Positions 1 to 7,300 of a stretch of 8,591 nucleotides of DNA are shown here, piece by piece (the stretch's first letter is position 1; every line of letters begins with the position of its first letter). The notes beneath the pieces are model-generated. The model was not told the origin of the DNA, did not search any database, and saw nothing but the letters and a program-made list of their open reading frames with translations. The position numbers and the translations under genes were made by a program. The stretch spans positions 1 through 8,591 of the forward strand of contig NZ_CAHJWD020000113.1 of assembly GCF_903642095.1 (NCBI RefSeq), given 5' to 3'. Source of the stretch: Bathymodiolus brooksi thiotrophic gill symbiont. GTDB taxonomy: Bacteria; Pseudomonadota; Gammaproteobacteria; PS1; Pseudothioglobaceae.

Positions 1-542
1 TGTTCTCAGCTTCTTCTTCCTTTATTATTTTTTTATTTATTTATTTTTTATGATTACCTTTTTTTTTAATTGATTGGTGATAATGTGTATATGTGTGTAA
101 AGTGATTTTCTTTTGTGTGTCTAAAACTGTATTACCAATATGTAGTGTTTACGATATACAAATGTATAAAATTATCTATTATACATATAATGTAGGAGGA
201 ACATTTAAGTCGTAGATATGTGGAGTGATGAATTGTGACAGGAATGATACAACATATCTGTAAATTAATGACATATGGTTCTTTTTTCCCAATGAAGTTT
301 AATATAACCACTAATTTCCCATTTGAAACCCCGCTATATCTCAACATTTCAAATGAACTTACTTTTCATTTTCTTTGCTTGTATATATACATGTATTTAT
401 GTTTTGTTAACTTTCTTTACTTTTTCATCATTGTTGCTATTTCTCCCATTTAATTTTGTGTGTGGATGCTGCGGTGTGTGTTTTGATGTGGGAGTGGGAC
501 GGGCTTATCTCTGCTCTTTGCTGTCTTCAAACCTAAAGCCCA
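1..542. other. AT-rich 5' leader of element A (or host flank)
   Basis: This stretch is non-coding apart from very short ORFs. It is strongly AT-rich, with T-runs near positions 30-70 and TG-rich patches around 81-120 and 455-500. It precedes the ORF of element A, so it is either that element's 5' untranslated region with its internal promoter or host DNA flanking it. I could not find a boundary or a target-site duplication. No ORF1-type protein (zinc knuckle, PHD, esterase or coiled coil) is encoded here, although many CR1/Jockey-type elements carry one upstream of the polymerase ORF. An in-frame TAA at 534-536 closes the main frame just upstream of its first ATG. Confidence 0.5.
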
Positions 543-550
543 ATGGGTAA
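353..550 (+). CDS. possible upstream ORF, hydrophobic 65-residue peptide
   Basis: Reading from the first ATG in this frame gives a 65-residue peptide with no family I recognise. It is dominated by Leu, Phe, Ile and Val in its first 40 residues, enough for one or two membrane segments, followed by a short Cys/Gly patch (CGCCGVC). Its stop codon TAA (548-550) lies 8 nt inside the next ORF, whose ATG is at 543-545, so the two overlap as ATGGGTAA. This geometry would permit termination-reinitiation, which is known for some LINE ORF pairs, but here it is only inferred. AT-rich non-coding DNA often yields T-rich hydrophobic ORFs by chance, so this may not be a gene. Confidence 0.2.
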   Translation: MNLLFIFFACIYTCIYVLLTFFTFSSLLLFLPFNFVCGCCGVCFDVGVGRAYLCSLLSSNLKPNG

Positions 551-3500
551 TAGTTTGGAAGAATACAGAGCGGCTATAGGCATATTCCATTCTCACACTT
601 GCAGACTGTGTGGACCTTTTGTTATTCGGACTGATACTTATTTGAACATATTTAGAACTAACCTCCGATGCTCTCTCTTTTTTGTCTGCCTTCTCTTGCT
701 CCAGGGTCTAAATCCAAATGTAAATGCATTGTTTTTACTTTTTACACTCCATTTTATACTACTTGTCGGAAATATCGAATCTAATCCTGGTCCACACGAA
801 TTATCACAGTCAATTTTGGAAAACAATCATACTGATAGATGTATTTCGTTGTGTAATATTAATATCCGCAGTATTAGAAATAAAATGGAGTTCCTTGAAA
901 CCTCTTTGAATGATTTCGATATATTAGTTGTAACTGAAACACACCTTGATAACCAAATAAATGATAGTGACATAACTCTCGATTCGTTTCCGAATATTAT
1001 CCATCGAAAAGACCGTTCAAATAGTGGTGGTGGGCTCCTCATTTATTCGAAAAATGATATCTCTATAAGTAGGAAATCCGAATTAGAAAACAATCTTGAC
1101 GAAACTATCTGGGTTGAAATACGATCCAAAGGTCAATCTTTTTTACTATGCAACACATATAGATCTCCGTGTACAGATATTGATTACTGGACACGATTAA
1201 CATACGCAATAGAGTTGGCCCTTCAGGTAAATGAAAACATCATTATCACGGGCGATCTGAATTCAAATCTATTGTGTTCAAATAACAACAAACTTATTGA
1301 CCTTGTGAATATTTTTAATCTTAAGAATGTGATTGATAAACCTACCAGGATAAGTGGTAATACTAGTACTTTATTAGACCCCATTATTCTAAGCGATACC
1401 TTGAACTGTAATTATTCTGATGTACTTAAAATACCAAGACATATAAGCGACCACGATGCAGCAATTGCATTCATTAAATGCCCAAAAGCTACATCGAAAT
1501 CATTTACAAGAGAAATCTGGTTATATGACCAAACTGATTTTGTTAGATTTAATCATATGCTAACTGATATAAATTGGAATGAAAAACTTTGTAATTTTGA
1601 TGATGTAGATGATATGTGTGAAGAATTTTCAAAAACTTTCCTTCAAATCTCAAGTGCATGTATCCCTTCAAAAACAATATTGATACGCGAAAAAGACAAA
1701 CCATGGTTCAGTAACGAAATACGAAAAGAAATCCGCATACGTGACCGGATTAGGAAAAAATTATTAAAATCTCAAAACGAAAACAACATTATTAAATATA
1801 AAAAACAAAGAAATAAGGTAAATAATATGAAAAAAATAGCAAAGGAGAAATTTGAAAATAATTTAGACAACTTTTTATTAAATAACTCTTCAAACCCCAA
1901 AATGTATTGGAAAATAATGAAGATGTTAATCAAATCTAACAAAGGAAATTATTGTATACCCCCACTCCGAAATTCAATCAATGATCAAAATATTGATGAT
2001 ATTGCTTATGACGATTCGGACAAATGCGAGTTATTGAATAAATATTTTAGCTCAATATCAAAACTGGACGAAGAAAATGTTACTCTCCCACAGTTTGACT
2101 CAAAAACAAATAATATTATTCACGAAATACATATAACAGAGAACGAAATTATTGATGTTATTCAAATTCTTGACCCAAACAAAGCAACAGGACCAGACAA
2201 AATAAGTAATAAAATGCTTAAAATTTCTCCTGAGAAAATTGCAAAGCCCCTTCTAATAATATTTAATAAATCTTTACAACAGAGCAAATATCCTTCTAAT
2301 TGGAAGAGTGCTCATGTTGTTGCAATTTTCAAAAAGGGTGACACATCCCTACCCTCCAATTATCGCCCGATATCTTTAATAAGTTGTGTAGGTAAATTAA
2401 TGGAACGAATAGTTTATAAGCATGTTTACAATCATCTTGTTAATAACAATCTCATATATAAATACCAATCGGGGTTTTTGCCAAAACATTCCACTGTCCA
2501 TCAACTATTAGAACTATACAATTCGATCCTAAACTCTCTAGAAAAAAAAGAATTTAGCTGCTTCGTCTTTTGCGATTTTTCTAAAGCTTTCGACAAGGTT
2601 TGGCATAAAGGTCTTATTCACAAAATGAATTCATACGGAATTCAAGGAAAGTTAATAAAATGGTTCGAAAACTATCTGTTCAAAAGAAGACAAAAAGTAA
2701 TTAATAAAAACTCTTGGTCAAGTTTCGAACCTGTCTCAGCTGGTGTACCCCAAGGGTCGGTATTGGGTCCCCTCATGTTTCTAATATACATAAATGATAT
2801 AGGAGAAAAACTTATATCGTTGAGTAGATTATTTGCTGACGACACATCACTCGGATATTCTAGTCAAAGTGTTGATCAAATAAAAACTGTAATCAATCAT
2901 GATCTACTCGAACTAAATGCCTGGTCTAGTAAATGGCTAATGTCATTCAATCCCGAAAAAACAGAAATCTTGTTTTTCTCCAATACCGGTAACATAGACA
3001 ACATCGAATTTTCTTTTAATGGCAAAAGTATCCCTTTATCTACTAGCCATAAGCATCTGGGAGTTATCCTCTCTCAAAATGCAAAATGGAATGAACATTT
3101 AGAAAATATGATAACAAATATAACCAAACATTTAGGTATATTACGGAAATTAAAATTCAGTCTAAATAGATCCAACTTAGAAAAAATGTATTTAGTCTAC
3201 ATTCGCCCCCTTTTTGAATACGCTTGTGAAGTCTGGGATAATTGTGGAATTGGCTATTCAGACAAATTAGAAAAACTTCAATTAGACGCTGCCAGAATTG
3301 TAACAGGTTTACCCATTTTTACAAAATCGGAGTATTTATATGCTGAGACAGGTTGGGAAACACTATCAGAGCGGAGATACCGCAGAAAACTCCAATTATT
3401 TTTTAATATAAAATGTGGAATGGCACCTGAATACTTGCGTTATCTAGTTCCCCCAACTATTCAGAGTACTACTATATACCCTTTGCGAAATGGTGATAAT

Positions 3501-4007
3501 TTAATAGTTCCTTTCTGTAGACTCTCTATAACCAATTCGTCATTTATTCCTTCCACAGTTAAAGAATGGAATAAACTTGACATTGCAATCAGAAAATTAG
3601 ATTCATTATCCAAATTCAAAAACGCTATTCGTCTTAACAGCCAACCAAATAAGATCTCAGTTCCCAAACTTTATTACTATGGCCCTAGAAAGTTAAACGT
3701 GATCCTAACACAAATTAGATGTACAGCTTCTTTCCTCAACCATGATCTACATAAGGTTCATATTTTATCTAGCCCAGCGTGTAGCTGCGGTGCCCCCCAA
3801 GAAGATGCGAACCACTTCTTTTTTGTTTGTACCAAATATTCTGAAATAAGAAATGAACTGTTTCTCAGCATAAGCGATTTGTCTCAATCGATCAATACTT
3901 CACTTCTCACTTCAGGAAGTGAAACCTTAAGCTATGCAGATAATTGCTTTATTTTTTATTCAGTTTTCCGATTCATAAAAAGGTCTAAACGATTTCTAAT
4001 CGTTTAA
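543..4007 (+). CDS. LINE polyprotein A: 2A leader, APE endonuclease, reverse transcriptase
   Basis: This 1154-residue protein nicks target DNA and copies its own RNA onto the nicked end (target-primed reverse transcription). Residues 1-83 form a leader with hydrophobic stretches at about 43-53 and 62-75, ending in a 2A-like motif (76-84). The apurinic endonuclease-like domain spans about 100-315: N107, ETH at 132-134 with metal-binding E132, GDLN at 237-240, LLD at 277-279 and SDH at 302-304. The reverse transcriptase spans about 540-850: KATGPD (547-552), NYRPISL (606-612), FSKAFD with catalytic D678, GVPQGSVLGP (734-743) and FADD with catalytic D766 and D767. A thumb region follows, then a Cys/His motif C1080-x-C1082-x8-H1091-x4-C1096. 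The start is the first ATG after an in-frame stop at 534-536; C at -3 and G at +4 make a middling context. No internal stop or frameshift is present and every expected catalytic residue is there, so it may be active. There is no RNase H domain. Confidence 0.93.
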   Translation: MGNSLEEYRAAIGIFHSHTCRLCGPFVIRTDTYLNIFRTNLRCSLFFVCLLLLQGLNPNVNALFLLFTLHFILLVGNIESNPGPHELSQSILENNHTDRCISLCNINIRSIRNKMEFLETSLNDFDILVVTETHLDNQINDSDITLDSFPNIIHRKDRSNSGGGLLIYSKNDISISRKSELENNLDETIWVEIRSKGQSFLLCNTYRSPCTDIDYWTRLTYAIELALQVNENIIITGDLNSNLLCSNNNKLIDLVNIFNLKNVIDKPTRISGNTSTLLDPIILSDTLNCNYSDVLKIPRHISDHDAAIAFIKCPKATSKSFTREIWLYDQTDFVRFNHMLTDINWNEKLCNFDDVDDMCEEFSKTFLQISSACIPSKTILIREKDKPWFSNEIRKEIRIRDRIRKKLLKSQNENNIIKYKKQRNKVNNMKKIAKEKFENNLDNFLLNNSSNPKMYWKIMKMLIKSNKGNYCIPPLRNSINDQNIDDIAYDDSDKCELLNKYFSSISKLDEENVTLPQFDSKTNNIIHEIHITENEIIDVIQILDPNKATGPDKISNKMLKISPEKIAKPLLIIFNKSLQQSKYPSNWKSAHVVAIFKKGDTSLPSNYRPISLISCVGKLMERIVYKHVYNHLVNNNLIYKYQSGFLPKHSTVHQLLELYNSILNSLEKKEFSCFVFCDFSKAFDKVWHKGLIHKMNSYGIQGKLIKWFENYLFKRRQKVINKNSWSSFEPVSAGVPQGSVLGPLMFLIYINDIGEKLISLSRLFADDTSLGYSSQSVDQIKTVINHDLLELNAWSSKWLMSFNPEKTEILFFSNTGNIDNIEFSFNGKSIPLSTSHKHLGVILSQNAKWNEHLENMITNITKHLGILRKLKFSLNRSNLEKMYLVYIRPLFEYACEVWDNCGIGYSDKLEKLQLDAARIVTGLPIFTKSEYLYAETGWETLSERRYRRKLQLFFNIKCGMAPEYLRYLVPPTIQSTTIYPLRNGDNLIVPFCRLSITNSSFIPSTVKEWNKLDIAIRKLDSLSKFKNAIRLNSQPNKISVPKLYYYGPRKLNVILTQIRCTASFLNHDLHKVHILSSPACSCGAPQEDANHFFFVCTKYSEIRNELFLSISDLSQSINTSLLTSGSETLSYADNCFIFYSVFRFIKRSKRFLIV
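768..794 (+). other. 2A-like ribosome-skipping motif GNIESNPGP
   Basis: Residues 76-84 of protein A read G-N-I-E-S-N-P-G-P. This matches the 2A consensus D-V/I-E-x-N-P-G-P except that the first position is Asn instead of Asp. In known 2A peptides the ribosome skips the bond between the last Gly and Pro, here between codons 789-791 and 792-794. That would release an 83-residue leader and a 1071-residue endonuclease-polymerase beginning with Pro. The preceding residues are strongly hydrophobic, as in other 2A peptides. Such motifs are established at the N-terminus of APE-type LINE proteins in sea urchins and other marine invertebrates. Activity of this Asn variant is not known from the sequence. 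Confidence 0.85.
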
Positions 4008-4037
4008 TGTACTAACCAAACATCATCCAGCATCCAT

Positions 4038-4052
4038 ACACACACACACACA
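4038..4052 (+). repeat. (AC)n microsatellite
   Basis: Fifteen bases of uninterrupted AC dinucleotide repeat, immediately after the element A stop region. It is a simple repeat with no inferred function. Confidence 0.9.
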
Positions 4053-4171
4053 TACTTTTTCTTCATTTCTTTTTACTCGTTTACTATTTTCAGCTATATT
4101 ATATGATAAAATTGTATTTTTCTTGTTTTCTTGTGCATTCTCAATATAATGTAATAATGATTGTATATATA

Positions 4172-4202
4172 GGAGAAGACTCCATAAGTTGGTAAAACTT
4201 GT
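4172..4202 (+). other. two abutting hairpins in the element A 3' tail
   Basis: The first hairpin pairs GGAG (4172-4175) with CTCC (4180-4183) around an AAGA loop. The second begins at the next base and pairs ATAAGTT (4184-4190) with AACTTGT (4196-4202) around a GGTAA loop, seven pairs including one T-G wobble. Terminal stem-loops near the 3' end are known recognition elements for the reverse transcriptase of several LINE families, for example eel UnaL2, so this is a plausible template-recognition structure. The pairing is read directly; the role is inference. Confidence 0.5.
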
Positions 4203-4229
4203 GTCTGATCCTCTTTGTATCATTGATCA

Positions 4230-4235
4230 AATAAA
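4230..4235 (+). terminator. AATAAA polyadenylation signal, element A
   Basis: A canonical AATAAA hexamer about 14 bases before a six-A run (4249-4254). The spacing fits a eukaryotic cleavage and polyadenylation site ending the element A transcript. In DNA this AT-rich, chance occurrence is also possible. Confidence 0.45.
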
Positions 4236-4254
4236 ATAATTATAAACTAAAAAA

Positions 4255-4359
4255 TTTTTGTGTACTTATTATTATATTGGTTGGTCTGGTGCAGAATTTA
4301 TGTATATTGTCTGTTTATTTATGATAATCAATCAGTGTGTTATGTTATAAGATTACTTA
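4255..4359 (+). other. short leader between elements A and B
   Basis: About 105 AT-rich bases separate the A-run of element A from the start codon of protein B. It includes a minimal ATG-TTA-TAA upstream ORF (4342-4350) in the frame of protein B, which closes that frame just before the real start. It is too short to hold an ORF1. It could be the residual 5' untranslated region of element B or host DNA. The segment TGGTCTGGTGCA (4282-4293) has an inverted near-copy in the element B trailer. Confidence 0.4.
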
Positions 4360-7300
4360 ATGGCTAGTGTAAGAATTCTTTCAGTAAACTGTCAGGGACT
4401 CGGTAACATTGTAAAAAGAACAGATGTCTTTAATTATCTAAAAAAAAAGCAGTGCAACATCTACTGTCTACAAGATACTCATTTTACTTGTGAAAATGAA
4501 AAGAGCATACGATCAAGTTGGGATTATGAATGTTATTTTAGCTCATTTACATCAAATGCCAGGGGTACTGCTATTCTTTTTAACAATAATTTTGAATTTA
4601 ATATTCTTAAAGAGAAAAGAGACATAAATGGGAATTATCTTGTTTTAGATATTAATGTTGACAAAATTAACTTTACACTTGTTTCTATTTATGGACCGAA
4701 TGATGATAATCCTCAATTTTATGAGAATATCATGTCAATAGTTGAGGAATTTGGAAATGAAAATTTTATAATTTGTGGTGATTTCAATCTTGTATTATGT
4801 CCAGAGTTAGATTACTGTAACTATTTGCATGTAAATAACCCAAAGTCGAGAGAGAAGGTTTTAGAATTAATTGAAGAAAGAAGTCTAATAGACCCTTATA
4901 GGCAACTTTATCCAGATAGTTTTCGTTATACTTGGAGGAAAAAAAATCCATTTAGACAGGCTAGATTGGATTTTTTCCTTTTTACAGAAAGTATGCTTAC
5001 TAATTTAAAAAATTGTACTATTGATCCAAGTTACAGATCTGATCATTCAATGATTATTTTAAGCCTTGTGTTTAATCCCTTCAATAAAGGTAAAGGCTTG
5101 TGGAAGTTTAACAACTCACTATTATACGAAAAGGACTACAGCAAAATTGTAAGGGAAAAAATCATTGATCTGAAAAAACAATATGCAGCATTAATCTATA
5201 ATAGGGATAAAATTCAAGAAATTGATGATAATGAACTGCAACTTACTATTAACGTTCAACTGTTTTTGGAAATGTTACTTTTAGAAATACGAGGAAAAAC
5301 AATTTCATTTGCAAGCTATATAAAAAAAATTAAGGAACAGAGATTTAGAGATCTTCAAGAAGAAATTGCTACCCTTGAAAAAAATGTTACTGAAAACTCA
5401 ATTGAAAATTTAGAAACAAAAAAGCATGAATTGGAATCTCTTAGAAATGAAAAAATGAAAGGTAAGTTAGTAAGATCAAGAGCTCAATGGGTAGATGAAG
5501 GAGAAAAGCCAACAAAATATTTTTGTGGGCTAGAGTCTAAAAATTATACCAGTAAGATAATTCCAAAAGTTGAAAAAGATAATGGGGAAATTGTTACAGA
5601 TCAGAAGGAGATATTAAAAGAAGTACAATATTTTTATGAAAATTTGTACAAAAATAAAGATGAAGATAAAGGTTGTAGTCTTAAAGATATAGTGGAGGGT
5701 TTGAAGGGGGCAAGTATAAGAAAACTCACAGAAGAAGAAAAAGATAATTTAGAAGGGGAAATTGGGAGCTTTGAAGCTGGGGAAATTTTGAAAAAGATGA
5801 AAAATAACAAAAGTCCTGGATCAGATGGGTTTACATCAGAGTTTTTAAAGTTTTTTTGGAAAGATCTGAAAGTTTTTGTTATTGGTTCTTTAAATTATGG
5901 GTATAGTTTAGGAAGTTTATCTGTTACACAAAAACAAGGTATAATCACATGTTTACCAAAGGGAGACAAATCAAGACATTTTCTAAAAAATTGGCGGCCA
6001 ATCTCATTGTTGAATACAGTATATAAGATAGGGTCTGGGGTGATAGCAAATAGAATTAAAAAAGTTCTCCCCACATTAATTAATAATGATCAGACTGGTT
6101 TTATTGCAGGTAGGTACATAGGGGAAAATATTAGGCTTTTGTTTGATATAATGGAATATGCAGAGGAGAATGATATACCTGGTTTATTTTTGTTAATAGA
6201 TTTTGAGAAGGCTTTTGACTCAATATCATGGAACTTTCTTAATAACATTTTAAAATTTTTCAATTTTGGGGAATCTATTCAAAAATGGGTTAAAACGTTT
6301 TATAACAACATTAAATCTGCAGTCAATCAGGGAGGGAATTTATCTGAGTTTTTTCGTATAGAGAGAGGCTGTAGGCAAGGGGATCCGTTGTCCCCTTATT
6401 TATTCATACTATGTGCTGAAATAATGGCTATAAAAATAAGAGAAAACCCTAAAATAAAAGGAATTAAAGTCTTGCACTCAGAACATGAAATTTCTCAGTT
6501 CGCTGATGATACATCAGTAATTTTGGATGGATCAGAAGAATCATTAAATGAAACACTTTTGGAATTGGAATGGTTCAAAAAGATATCAGGCCTTAAAATA
6601 AATTTTTCAAAAACACAAGTTATTTGGATAGGAAGCAAAAAATACAGCAGTGATAGACTATGTGAAAACTGGAATCTCTCCTGGGGAAAAACTACGTTTA
6701 CTGTTCTGGGAATAAATTTCGATGTTGATATTTCTAAAATTACAAAGATCAATTATGAAAAATATTTAAAAAAAATGAAAGGACTCTTTAAACAGTGGAA
6801 CAAAAGAAATTTAACTCCTATAGGTAAGATTACTGTGGTTAAATCACTAATTCTGCCAGTACTTAACCATCTTTTTATTGCACTTCCAAACCCTAGTATA
6901 GAAATTATTAAAGATATTGAAGATATGTTATATACATTTATTTGGAAATCATCTGTTAATAGAGTGAAAAAGGATATCATGCAAAAGGAGTATCAAGAGG
7001 GGGGACTTAAGATGATTAATATACATTCTTTTATTTTGGCTTTGAAGTCCACATGGATCAGGAGACTCTTTTTCAACAATTGTAAATGGCAGAATATTTT
7101 TATGTCATCAATTGATATAAATAAACTATCATGTGGCGGTAGTGGATATATAGAACAAGTAATAGAAAGTGTAAAAAATCAATTTTGGAAGGATGTATTA
7201 TATGCTTGGAAATCTGTTATTGAAAAAGACGAAAACAAAGATTGGACAAACTTTCTTGCCAATACAGTTTGGTTGAATAAACAGGTAAAAATTGACAAAA

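Larger units (their letters stand above)
543..4254 (+). mobile_element. non-LTR retrotransposon A, CR1/Jockey-like, 5' boundary unknown
   Basis: The core is one intact polymerase ORF, followed by a structured 3' trailer with an AATAAA signal and a six-A run at 4249-4254, which I take as a provisional 3' end. The true 5' end probably lies upstream of the ORF, within or before the first 542 bases. No ORF1 is visible, so the element is either 5'-truncated with respect to ORF1 or a single-ORF type. Assignment to the CR1/Jockey side of LINE diversity rests on reverse transcriptase motifs such as NYRPISL, KAFDKVWH and GVPQGSVLGP. The exact clade is not determinable by eye. Confidence 0.75.
4008..4254 (+). 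other. 3' trailer of element A
   Basis: No ORF is credible here. The segment follows the stop codon of protein A directly and holds, in order, an AC microsatellite, a T-rich AT-biased section, two adjoining hairpins, an AATAAA hexamer and a six-A run. In CR1- and L2-type LINEs the 3' end is the part recognised by the reverse transcriptase, so the structured last 80 bases are the likely recognition region. The right boundary is placed at the A-run by inference only. Confidence 0.55.

Noticed and set aside
112..119. TTTTGTGT also found at 4256-4263, considered as a target-site duplication flanking element A
   Set aside because: Only eight low-complexity bases match, the word recurs near 454, and the element's 5' end is unknown.
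235..453. Short plus-strand ORF (first ATG at 244) in the leader of element A
   Set aside because: It has no recognisable motif, overlaps another short ORF, and has T-rich composition expected to give hydrophobic ORFs by chance.
3461..3667. Minus-strand ORF of 68 codons inside protein A
   Set aside because: It lies antisense to a conserved, well-supported coding region and shows no recognisable domain; it is a shadow of the real gene.
4358..4362. TAATG stop-start overlap at the beginning of protein B, considered as a reinitiation signal
   Set aside because: The frame that ends at this TAA is itself closed by a stop at 4325-4327 and contains no ATG, so there is no upstream ORF to reinitiate from.
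6495..6980. Two adjoining minus-strand ORFs of 75-85 codons inside protein B
   Set aside because: They are antisense to the reverse transcriptase FADD and thumb regions, with no family features; treated as chance.
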